Source of the DNA: Oryzias latipes
Taxonomy: Eukaryota > Chordata > Actinopteri > Beloniformes > Adrianichthyidae
Assembly (NCBI RefSeq): GCF_002234675.1
Contig: NC_019881.2
Coordinates: 16,983,494-17,047,493, forward strand
Length of the DNA: 64,000 nt
Direction: 5' to 3'
Shown: positions 37,461-49,800 of the stretch, one piece after another
Layout: the number at the start of each line of letters is the position of its first letter
How positions within the stretch are numbered: position 1 is the first letter of the stretch
Made by a program: the position numbers and the translations under genes
Notes under the pieces: generated by a model
What the model was told of the DNA's origin: nothing
The model's input: the letters and a program-made list of their open reading frames with translations, nothing else
The model's database searches: none

Positions 37461-38033
37461 CCACTCTGATGTTCCTTTGATCTACTTTCAATGTGTTCCC
37501 AGTGGTTTCATTATGTTTCTGCTGTTCTAGCCAAAATTTTAAAAAAACCTGTGTCGCTTTTTAGGACATAGTTTCTGCAAAGCGGCAGTAGTTCATTCAA
37601 AATCTGCCCAAGTTGTGGGCGGGACCATTGGCGCGAACAAATCCCCCCCCATTTCCCATCATGTCTTTGTTTGGACTATCTCCTGCTAACTTACAGCCTC
37701 TCACAGCACCAACCTAACATTAGGTCTGCAACGAAAATGGCGAGCAACATTGAAGCTATCCAGCCGTACAGTTTTGAGACATATGCCAGCTCAGACAAGG
37801 AAAACATAGGCGTACATGGATCTAGTTGTCTTCAAGCGGATGGATCAGAGTAAAGCTAAGCAGTGAGCTTGAGGCTTGTCGTCGTTGTAGGTCCTACGTC
37901 ACCCCTAAAAGCTTCTTCTAACTGCATTTTTATAAAGGAATTCTCAGAAATACGATTTTAAGCTCAATTCTCTTTAAATATGTCCGTTATTGGAAAAAAT
38001 CATGTTAAAAACACCAAAATCCTCATCCGAGTG
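37461..38033 (-). mobile_element. Family A element, near full length with both ends
   Basis: The left end ccactctgatgttcctttga and right end cctcatccgagtg form the inverted terminal motif. The + strand here is the coding sense of the element. A frame from 37737 begins MASNIEAIQPYSFETYASSD and continues with KENIGVHGSS before a stop at 37851-37853. The same start is recognisable, with damage, in other copies, so it was probably the N-terminus of the autonomous parent's protein. Surrounding blocks (tcctgctaacttacagcc, ggacatagtttctgc) match the other copies in reverse. Confidence 0.85.
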
Positions 38034-39730
38034 ACTTTTTAATAGTTCTCTTGCTTGTCTTGTCTTCATGGAAGACTGCTGAAATGTGAGGCTGACAGAG
38101 TGACTGCAGAGCTTACGAAGGCCTATATGAAATGCTGCACAATTGTGTCCCTTGATTTATCTGCTTGTGCCTGGAGGTCAAAAAGGAAATATACATTTAA
38201 GCAGCCAGTGGCAAAACTCTTGTCATACTGTAGTTTCTTTGAAGACCTTCCAGATGTAAGGAGCATCATCAGCTTCATTCCACGCCTGAAGTCTTTTTGG
38301 CAAAAAGTGGGCAAGTGTAATCAGTCTGGCTCACAAAGATGCTTTAGAGGTTTTCATGCAGTAGTGTTGGTTAGTGTGTCTACAAATATCATCCCAGTCA
38401 AACTTCAGATGAATGACCGAACCACTTGACCCAGGAATGATTTGCATCCCTTAATCCAGACAATAAAGCATTGAGGTAAAGACTGCAGTTTTGTTGGGAC
38501 TAAGCTATCAAGTTAGCGTCAATAAGAACCACACATGACCAAAATTAGGCAGCCTCAATGGAACATCTCGTATACTGGATCTGCTGTTTTTGTTCAGTCA
38601 GGTACGTTCTGTCTTACTGTTATTGTTATGATCGGAACAGCCTTTAAAATCCTGCAAAGTCCAGAAGGTTCAACTATTAACTGAAACAAATCCTCCTTTA
38701 ACTGTTCGGATGTTTTTCTAGTAGCTTTACATCAACAGAGCAGTGATAAAAAAGGATTTGTAAAGAAAGAAGGGTCCTCAAATTCCTCTGAGAGAAGCTT
38801 TCAGACTCTAGTACTGTAAGCAGCCACTGTAAGTACTGAAGTCATTCAGTGTGTTATAGCAATGGCTGTTTTGTGGACAGAGACTATAATTACAGCTTGT
38901 GCACAGACACAATTCCCACGCCTGACCTGACATAACCCTCACCTGGCTTTACAAAGTCTTCAAAGATTGTGACGCAAATAAGACTTTCGGGTGAAGAAAT
39001 AAAGCAGATTTCTCTTGAACAAAAGATGCAAGGAAAGGTGCAGAAAGAAACCACATAAGCATCATCCTTTCGTGTGATTTTTAATTACCCACAAGTCCGT
39101 GGAATACCAGGCCCTTAACTGGTTTTGGTGCAGGCTTATAACATCACAGCGATGATGCTTGGGTCAAGGTCCACTACAGTCGCGGCTCAAAGCAGCCCTT
39201 TAATTACTGTGGCACCGCGACGGATGGAAGGAAGGAAGCAGCAACGCTTGGCTTCATCCATGAGGGGGTTTCTGGGAATTGGAGAGTGTGCGTTGCGGCG
39301 TACAATTTCAAGACGTTTATGTGGATGCAGGATTTGATTTACAAAAAAAATGCACACGTGCATGAGTCATCGGGGCTGCGGTTCCATTCAGAAAGTGAGG
39401 ATCTGTAGGAAATGAGGATTCACCCATTGTCTGTTTGCAGAGTCCAAAATTGCTGCTGAGAAAAAGTGCTTTGCAAGCAAACAATGAAAGTGATTTATGT
39501 GTGAAAGAATGAAGATGTGGGGCAGTGGAACACAGTTGTATGTGCAATACTTTATGCCTTAAATGTCCTGTGTGTCAAGGAGGAAGCAGACAAAGCTGTA
39601 AAGCTTCCTGGTTTTAAATTTCACAGCAGTCCATCACATTTTAATAGTGAAGTAATGACACTGGACAATAAATATTGTTTTTAGTAGTTTTAAAGTGTAA
39701 TTCTGTTATACTATATGCGTTTTTTTATAG
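38034..39730. other. No gene or clear repeat seen
   Basis: Unremarkable AT-rich DNA upstream of, or in the first intron of, decorin. Confidence 0.4.
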
Positions 39731-39734
39731 AGCC

Positions 39735-39785
39735 ATCGTAACAAGGTAATTCCCCATTTGAGGGATCAATAAAGTTTTTTTTTTC
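39735..39785 (+). mobile_element. 3' end of a retroelement
   Basis: The phrase 'aattccccatttgagggatc' followed by aataaag and a T-rich tail is the usual 3' terminus of fish LINEs and their SINE partners. Only this end remains. Confidence 0.45.
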
Positions 39786-40215
39786 TGTTCATGAACAGCA
39801 TGGTGTTTGGAGAACTTTCAGTCATTTTACTTCTTTGCTGTGTTGTTCCTTTTTTATATTTAATTGGAACATAAGAAGAAATAAACATTTTGCACCATCC
39901 GAAAAGCATCTAAACAGGTCTTCTGTGTTCTTAAAGAATGATAAAGGTGGATGTATCATATATAATATAGCTTTATATAATATAGCTTAATTAGTTAACT
40001 TACAGATATAATTAAGATATAATCTGTAAGTTAACTAATGAGCCATTTTTTCATTAAACCTATGGTAAAATTGGGAAGATACACCAAAAAGTCAGTATTT
40101 GGTCAACAGTGCAGGACTGTTGGGTTTTTATTGACAGACTATTAACTAAAACTTAAGAATGTTGATTTGAGTTGTCCAGTAAATTAGAATTATCTACAGT
40201 GTATTTAATTATACC

Positions 40216-40461
40216 CAGTGGCCGAGCTACAATATAATATATGGGGGGCAGGAGCGGGGCAAAAGACCATTACAAGCGAAAGGATCTAAAATATGTTTTT
40301 CAATCAGTTTTACTTATTTAAAGCCTTTTTTTAAGCATTTGCAATGCTTTGATTGTTTTCATTTTTCAATCTTTGTCAATACTGATGCTGAGATTTACTC
40401 AAAAATTGGGGTTGAGGAGGGGAGACAAAGCTTTTTGCCCCCCGTAGCTCTGTCCTTACTG
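40216..40461. mobile_element. hAT-like MITE
   Basis: The left end cagtggccgagctac pairs with the right end (gtagctctgtccttactg read inverted), with ggggggc just inside both. The size of about 246 bp and the CAGTG start suggest a hAT-type non-autonomous element. No clear 8-bp target duplication was found. Confidence 0.65.
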
Positions 40462-40882
40462 ACGAATAATTTGTCACACCAATTTTTTTGCATCACTGTT
40501 TTTAGCTGCATCTTATGAAATTTTCCTAAAAAGCTTCAAAGACCACATAATCTACAAATACCTGTGTAGAAATGGGATTTTTTTAAACTGTTTTTTTAAG
40601 TAATTTAAAATATTAAAACAGGTCGGTTGAACTTTTTACAAAAAGCAGATTTACTGTTTGGACAAATCTCACTAAGCTGTTTAGGTCAAAGGATTCCACT
40701 TTCCGTGCCTGCCCTCTTAACCTTTGCCCTTTGCTTCGGATTTCTCCCGTTGTCTCCCTCTTTTTTTTTTTTTTTTGTGAATAACTTAACATCTTTACTC
40801 TTTCAAGAAATTGTACAACAGCACAAACAGATGCAACCAAACGTTTCCTTCTTGTTATTCTAGGCTCCCTTTCAGCAGCACC

Positions 40883-43800
40883 ATGAGGTCAGCCTGTCTC
40901 TTCCTGCTTCTGGTCACCGCCTGCTGGGCTCTGCCCTTCCGCCAGTCAGGATTCCTAGACTTCATGATGGAGGATGACCCCGGATCGGGGGTGACAGAGG
41001 TACCAGAAGGACGTGGACTCCCTGACGTAGATTTAGGACCGGATTGCCCCTTTATGTGTCAGTGCCATCTCCGTGTGATCCAGTGCTCTGACCTCGGTAA
41101 GACATCTGCTTGATTGGTATCTTTTTTAAATTTTGCATCACAGATGTCCAAAACGGATTGACAATCAATTTTTTTATGTCCTATATCTTAAAGTAGAAAA
41201 AATAAACAAAAGACAAAAAAAATTAAGGTTTTGCAAAACATTTTCACAGAAGTGTGTGAAAAGCAGGTCTGTACTCCACTATTGGGTTGTAATTTGAGGC
41301 TCTTTTGAAAACATGTGCACCAAGTGATTTTCTGCTCCACTTGACTTTAAAACCCAATTAAAAATCCACATTTTAACATCGTTTTTAAACAGTTTTTGCC
41401 TTACCACTCAATTATAAAGATCCTTATTTTTATTGGAACCTTTTTATTCTATCATGAATCTCCAGTCTGGACAATGACATATGTCCTGGGGGGTTTGTTT
41501 GCTTATTTTGTTACATTTTACTTTAAATTTATGAGCAAATATGTTTACAACATGTTCTTCCAGTTTGGCGATCTAGCTTCAGTTTTAAATGACTTGTTTC
41601 GTGTGTTTTTTTATCTTGGGTCAAAATTTTACCTTATTTTTACAAAGTTTATACTTTACCAATCTTCCTCTCTCCTCCTCCTCCTCCTCCTCCTTCTGGG
41701 CCATTTGAAAGCAGGGTTGAGTTGTGCAACAGAGAAAACAAAGCCCAAGATGATTTGTTAAATTAGTCACAGATGTTGTGACCTACCTCCCTTCCTGTAA
41801 CAAATACATTATTTCTTCATCCAGGGCATTTCTTTTTGACTCACAATTGTGATGAGGAAGGGAAGGTTAGACTGGAAAGTCCCCAAACCAACTGTGTTAT
41901 GCCAAATCATGACTTTTTTTTCCCCAAATGCAAGGTTTATTCACCTACAACTATAGGCTGCAAGGTTTTGGCCTGTTCTTTCCTTCAGGGGAGTCATAAC
42001 AGTTTATGCAGTCGTCATATTTTCTGTTTGAAACATCTGATGTGTTTTGTCTAATCTTGTGTGGAGATTAGACAAAAATTGTAGTTTGAGTCATTTTTAC
42101 CAATGTTTCAGAAAAGTTCCTGTTTTTTTTTTCATTAAATACTTGCTGGGTTTGATAGTTTTCTTGGCTCAAGCATGTGTTTGAAAAGGGAGTGGCAGAT
42201 TAATGGATGAAGGAGGAATGAAGCGATAGTGGTTCTAGTTTCACAACACACAAGGGATGAAATAAAACAGAGCTGGAATTCAGCGAAGAAGAGGCAAAGC
42301 ATAAGATGAAGGTGTAGAAAACCAGAGAGAGCAGGTGGCTCATAAGATGATCAGAGTGGATCTTTATGCTAGTTGTGATGCTCCTTTAACAATTAAATGG
42401 TCAGTTGGGTCAATTTCTGACCACAGCCAAGTAGAAGCCATAAAAATTTACTTCATCCTTCAGAGAATTAAAACATTGCTTTGTTTTTATATAAATGAAC
42501 TATTATTTTTTTTTTTGTTTTAAGAAAAGAGCCTTTTTTCTAAATATGAAATAGACCACTTTTGACACGAGTTCCCTTCAAAATAAAAGACCCCCCTTTA
42601 TCACAGGATCATCTCAGTGCAACAAATACACTTATAGGTAGTATAATGTTGGCAGTCATTAAAAAAACGTATTGATATGAACTGAATTTAATTTAATTAA
42701 TTTAAATTGCATGTATCTCACAGGAAGAAATTCACTCGTCATTGGAATCTTAAAGAAAAAAAAACAAGTACAGCTCACTAGCAATTAGATCAAACAAACA
42801 AATAGCTAAATAGAAACCGGTACATAAACATTTGTGCATAATAATAATCCGGTCTTCATGCATCTAGTTTAAATGCATCACAGCCAGAAATTTGTAAATC
42901 AAACTAACAAAATAAATCAGAACCACTTAGGGGATAGTTTTTAGAACCATTTGTTGCACCTAAAATCCTTGAATTTTTCGAAATACAATAAAAAAATCTG
43001 CATTCTGCACTTTCATTCTGGTTGTGCTTTGTTACCTCCATCAGATTTTCTGCGCTGCACGTTGCTAAAAAATCTGACAAAATATTTTATTTTGACAACT
43101 GTTTATGAACGACTTGTATAAAATCTGAGTTAGTTTACTTTCTTTTTTTCCCCTTTAAAACCAGGTCATCATTGTAAATGAGAAACTGTACAACTGATCC
43201 TCCAACTAAAATCAAGAGTTAATAAAATAAGATAAATAATACTTCTGACTTTACAGTTACTTTAAAAATAAAAATAAACATTTTCCCTTAACCAGAGGGC
43301 TACAATAAAGTGGTAAAAGAGCCACATGTGACTCAGGTTGCAGACCCCTGGGTTAGGCAGTCAGACAGGCAGACAGACAGTAAAAGAGCTGTTCCATTGC
43401 ATCATCAGCATTTTCCATTAGAACCCACCTGGATTTCCTACTCCTGTATATGAGCAGCACTGTCTTGAAGCCACCATCTGCTTCCCAGACCTGCTGGCAT
43501 GCACACAAACACACTTTCAACCTCAGACATCCATGGAAATACACACATTTGTGCTTGAATACACACAGGCAAGAGAGTGACATGTGGATCCCATTTAGAT
43601 GCACTTATCACAAGATATTTGGACTTTTATGTGTGTCGGCATGTGGGGTCACATGTGTCATAACAAACGTTTTACTGATTTGTACACCAAAAACCTCCAT
43701 GTTCCAATGATGACAAGTGAAAAATGTTTACAAAAGTATAAAACTTTTAAATGAACCGATGGATTTGAAGAGCAGGCTGCATGCTTACAAAACCTCAGTG

Positions 43801-46800
43801 ACCTCAGTCCAAATTTGCTCGGTTGTGTTGATGTTGCTGTCAAAAGAGATTGTCCTGCCCTGCTTTGAAGCAATTCTTGATTCCAGATTACAAAACTTGT
43901 TTCAAATAAGTCTTCGATAGATTGATCACTTTATTTGTGTAGCACCTTTCATCAACATGCTGAACACAAGGTGTTTGGCAAAAAACAAATAAACTTAGGT
44001 TAGATCAATAAAAGCTCATACAATACAATAGATTAAAAGCAACAACAATCAAAAGACAAACATAACATGACAATCCATACAAGTCATGAAATACTTAAAA
44101 GCCAAAGTAATAAATAAGTTAAAGTAGTCTTTTTATTAGAATTATGCAGTTAGCCAAAGGTTATTATTTGTTTTCTAGGACAGGGTGGCAGTAGTTCATT
44201 AGAAATTCACCTCTTAATTTTGGACGGAACAATTGACATCAAGTAGGCCCGCCCCCACATCCCATGATGCCTTTTTAACATTCTCTTCCACTAGCTTACA
44301 GCCCCTCACAACCCCAATCTCATATTGCCAACAAAAAATGGCAAGCGACATTGGAGCTCCTCCATCATCGGAAAAATGGTACAAGATTAAAACACCAATC
44401 AGAGTGGGTCTTTGATCGTGCTATGTACATGTTAGCCCTGCGACGGACTGGCGACCTGTCCAGGGTGTACTCCGCCTTTACGGAAAGGTAGCCAGGACAG
44501 GCTGCGGCGACCCTGGAAAGGATGTAGCTGGTGAAGAAAAGGGATCGATGTGAATGCCAAGTTAACAGTTGTTTCTTTAAATACATTAAACAGTCTTTTT
44601 TTAATTTTTTTTTTTTTAATACATTAAACAGTCTTGATACAGCGTAAAACCTGATATTCAAACAATTACATTGCGAGTATGACTTTTTTGACATCACAAA
44701 AATTTTTGGTTTGCATTTGACAAAAACACATATGAAATAGCCAAGATAGATTTTAAAAGTTTGTTTTATCATCAGCTGGCTGTTTTGTTGGAAAATCCAT
44801 AAAAACAGATATAAGGTGGGTTTACGGTGCAGCTTTTCTGTTACGAAGGCTTTAGCCATAAATAGCTGTGATAGTTCCTCTGTCATACAGAGAAGAAAAC
44901 AAATTTGGATGAAAATATTTTCCAAAAAGTCATCTTTAGCTTTTGAATAAAAATAAAATGTCCAAGAATACATCAATGTGTGGAGCTGAGACAAGGCTTC
45001 TGTGTGTCCTTTTAAATGTAAACTACTTTTAACCAAGTGTTTTTTGAGTCATCGTCGAAGCATGACGTCTTTCGTCACTTTTTAAAGCAGTGCACTCAAC
45101 CGGTTTTATAGAACAGATGTGGCTCTCTGTGTCCAGAGAAAAACATTTTTTCTGTGACTTTGGTGTCCAGGTATGCAGTTTGCCACTTCTGCAGAAGGAA
45201 ATTTGTTTTAAGGCTGCATGTACCTCAAAGCACAAGTACATGTTTTGCCTTTCTGGATTGTTTGAAGACATTTTTCTTTTTTAGAATAGATATTTATAAG
45301 TAAAGAAACAGTGAACGTTTGTACTTCCAAAAATATTAATCCAACAAACAATTGTTCGTTTTGAAAGTGGAGCTCCTTTTTTGGTGAATTTTTATGTAAA
45401 ATGCTGTACATTGGTTTTTGGCACTTCATTTTTGCAAACTCAACTTGGTGTCATGCATCATTCTGACAAATGTAATAATTCTATTCAATGTTTTTTTTAT
45501 CTTTTGTTACCAATCCCATCAGGGTTGAAGAAAGTTCCTGAGAAAATCCCAAAGGATACAAGCCTGCTGGACCTGCAGAACAACAAGATCACTGAAATCA
45601 AGGAGAATGATTTTAAGGACCTACAGGGACTACAAGTGAGTGCCATTTCACTACAGGGATTACCTGTTAAGTACGAATCTTTTGTGGAAAACCTGAAATT
45701 AAATCCACATTTGGGATCTGCATGCGAATAAAAAACATGTTTGGGTAGAATATAGGTTTTACATTATGAAACATACATAAGATTTATTTTTGCGTAAATG
45801 GACAGAACATCAAATTTCATTCCAACTCCTACTGTGACTTTCATAACGGGACATAGAAGAGCGTTCTATTTCATGCCCACACCACGTGTCTGCCTTTTAT
45901 AGACTTTAAGGACGGATATTGAGTTTCTTAACATGTGGAAGATGTTGAGAAGGTTTATTAAAATAACACCTAATTTAGTGGTATAGACTCACTTGGAACC
46001 CAATAAGGGAGGTTTAAATGTCCCATGAATGTTGAATGCATAACAAAAGAGATGAACATAAATTATGTGACCAGTTTAAGAAAAAATCATTGTTATTTAA
46101 TAGATTTTTCTTTTCAAATCTAGCCTGTTATATTTTAGTCTATTGTTGTCTATATGGAAGCCTGTCAAGTAAATAAATGTGAAAACTAAACCCAGTAAAG
46201 CTGCCATAAATGCTGAAACTTTAAGTGAATTTGTGCACGAAACTATGCTAAAATAATTTTTGAGTTGGCTTAACTGAAGAAAAAGCTAAAATTTTTACAT
46301 TTAATTTGTAATCAACTCTAAAAAACATTCAGTTTAGCCCAATTGCATTATCTTCAGCACAAACACCTTTACTTCCACAGCTTAAAGAAGCCAGACAGGT
46401 TTTCACCCCAAGGTCATGTTGCCCTACGCCTTCAAACTCCCGTTGCTTTCCGTCTTGTAATAAATACTTCTGTCTGACGGGTAGGCCTGTTTCCACTATT
46501 ATTCTACTCCGTGGCCTCTTTAGGGCAGTGGTCCACATTCTTTACATTGCATCCCGTCTGCTTTCAGGCAGAAAATGGCATTAAAAATAACTTTGTGTTC
46601 TTAAGTTTGGTCTTGAACCTGTAAAGCTCCTGTTAAACAGCTGTTGTATTAAATATATTTTTGTGCATGTGGTCAATTTTTTTCTTAAACCTCATGGTTC
46701 CTTGTTAAAAAAGTCAAAAACCAGGAAGGGGTAAAGTGTCAGAATTATTTTTTGCCAAACTACAAGACTTTAACTCCATTTTTGCAGCTTCTGAAGCAAA

Positions 46801-49800
46801 TTTAAGGATGGTCAAAGCTCTACTACATCAATGGCAATACTTCATTTTCTTTTTATTGTTTTTATCCCCAAGACTCTGATTCTGGTGAACAACAAAATCA
46901 CCACTATCCATCCGAAAGCTTTCAGCTCTCTGGGCAAGCTCCAGCGCCTCTACCTGTCAAAAAATCTCCTGAAGGACGTGCCCGTCAACATGCCCAAGAG
47001 CCTGCAGGAGCTCCGCATCCACGAGAATGAGATTGTAAAGATCAAAAAGGCCTCCTTCCAGGGCATGTCTAACGTCATAGTCATGGGTGAGAAATGTTTG
47101 TGAAATATTGACACGTATGATGCGCTGCAACAAATTTGTATGTTTATTTTACTCGTTCTGGCTCATGAAAAGCCAATAACGTTCTCCCCAAGATCGTGTC
47201 TAAGGTTTTGGAAGGTGTTTGTTGGTCAAATGACAAAATTTAAATGGCAAGATGATTGTGTACAGTGTTACGTGGTAACTGGTGGTATGTGGGAAATAAG
47301 AAACCAGTCAAGGGATGTCACCCAAAGGTGGTAATGTAACATTTGCAGCAAATATTTTAGTTATGGTTATTAAAACCAAACTGCTCCTAAGATGCAATTG
47401 TCCAGAGTCTAGTTTTTGTTCAGCTACAACTAAACCAGTCAGTCTGCTTCAGTATTTTCAAATTTAGTAAAATTTCCACCTATAAATTCAGCTAAAGAGA
47501 GCCTTTCTAATACTCAATGGTAGAAAAGTCTGGCAAAGCTGAACTTGAATTGTCAACCGTTGCAACTAAGATTTTAGTTGTCCGCTTCATCAATTACAAC
47601 ACTTTCAATAATAATAATGAAACATTTTATTTAATTAGGCGCCTTTTTCAGAACTCAAGGGTGCCGAACAAATGTAAAAATATTTGTTTTTAAAAAAAGT
47701 TAAATAGATAAAACAGCGTACAGTTTAAAGTTTAAAATATGTCAAGAAAAGTAGGCGAGTCAGAAAAGGTGAGCTTTGAGGTTGGAGATGAAGTGAGGCA
47801 GAGAGTCCATTCTCCGCAGGTCAGGCGGGTGGGAGTTTCAAAGTTTGGGGGCCCTGCTCCTATGGTGACAAGGCAGGCTGTGGGGATAACAACTTTGGAA
47901 GGAGGATGAGGGATATGGGATGGGCGAGGTTGTAAATGGCTTTGTGGGTTAGCAGGAGGATTTTGTGGGTGATTCGCTAGGTGTTGGGTGGCCAGTGAAG
48001 CTGCTTGGGTACAGTTGTGATGTGATGGAAGGAGGGGGTCCGAGTAATAATGTAAGCGTCAGAGTTTTGGACCAGTTGCAGTTTGCGGAGAGTCTTTTGC
48101 AGGAGTCCACACAGATGCAAGTTCCAAAATTCCTGACGAGAAGTGACGAGGATGTAGGCCAGTATGGCAGTGGAATGAGGGCAAAGGAAGGGGCAGAGAC
48201 GGCAGATGTTCTGGAGGTGGAAGTAGGCGGTCCGGGTGTTGTTGACATAAGAAGTGAAGAAGAGAGCGCTGTCCAGGATGACACCCAGGCTCTTAACCTG
48301 AGGGGAGGGAAAAATGTTGGAATTGTCAAAAGGGATGACAGTTATTGAGTTTACTGAAGGTGGACTTAGTCTCCTAACTAGCTATACATTAGATAAACTA
48401 TTATAAACCTAATCTTAGTGGTTTATGATTAGCAATAAGGCAGCATAGAAAGCTTTCGGTGCCCTCTGCTGGGTATGTTTGGCATTAACAAAAATAATTG
48501 TCCTTGTTGGATAACTCTTTTAGTGCAAGAAAAAATAAACATAGAATAGAACATGAAACTTGTGTGTTTTTTGTTAAGGAAACAGATTTTGATTAAGCAT
48601 GCAAGTCCTCCTAACTTAATTTATCAAGTTTTCCAAATGAATTTGTTGGCAACCTTATGAACCTTTTATAGAAAATACCAGTTTTTCTCAAGAACATTTT
48701 TTTTTTTTACATTAGAGCTTGGGTCCAACCCCCTGAAGAGCGCAGGAGTTGAAGCTGCAGCTTTTGCTGACCTGAAAAAGGTCTCCTACATCAGAATTGC
48801 TGACACCAACATCACTGAGATCCCCAAAGGTAAAGGTCTACACTTCTAGGTAGAGGTGTTTCTACATAGGCTCGCATTATGTCGACGTTTTTTTTGGGGG
48901 GTTTATTTTTTTCCATGTGGATTGGCAGGTCTTCCCAGCTCCCTCTCTGAGCTTCACTTGGATGGAAACAAAATTACCAAAGTGACATCAGACAGGCTAA
49001 AAGGCCTGAAGAACCTGGCCAAGTAATGAAGAATTCCCTTGTCTATAGATTGTGTGTTTTTTTTTGTTTCCTCTTCTCTCACCCTTTACTTATTCGTTTG
49101 TTGATATTTGTTGCAGGCTTGGTTTAAGCTATAATGAAATCAGCTCTGTAGAAAATGGCTCACTGGCCAACGTCCCCCACTTGCGAGAACTTCACCTGGA
49201 CAACAACGCCCTGACCAGCGTTCCCCCTGGTTTACCCGACCATAAATACATCCAGGTACATGCTGGTTTACACTGCTTAGACCACAGAGGTGCTTTTAAC
49301 AGCATGTACGCATGTGAATCCATTACTGGTATCATTAAGTAAACATTGTAATTCATCTATTAGGGCAGGGGTGCGCAAACGTTTTGACTCTTGGGCCACA
49401 GAGGGTTCTAAAATTTAACATAAAGGTCAGACCAGGGGCAGATGCATGGAGTGTTTTGGTAATCCATCTCCTTACAGAAAGAAACAACCTGAAAACTGAA
49501 CAAAAACATGCTTTAATTGAGGTTGCACCTGTAGAATAAAGATTAACCTTGATCATCTTTTTTCTATTCAATTTTGTTTATATAGCCCAATATTTACAAC
49601 AATATTCATCTCAATGGGCTTCATACTGGCAATTGTGTAATAAACATGAATCATAAAGAACATAAAGTCATAGAATTCAATAGCTGATTGCTAAACTAAA
49701 CTAAACAAACTAAACCAAACTGGGCATCCCTGCCCTTATATCTCCTTCACGATAAGGAAAAACTCCTAAAAAAAAAAAAAAAACGGATTCCGGAAAAAAA

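Noticed and set aside
44365-45036. 223-codon minus-strand frame in a decorin intron
   Set aside because: It runs through a SINE fragment, a poly-T tract and part of a family A copy, with no domain and no splice signals; probably chance.
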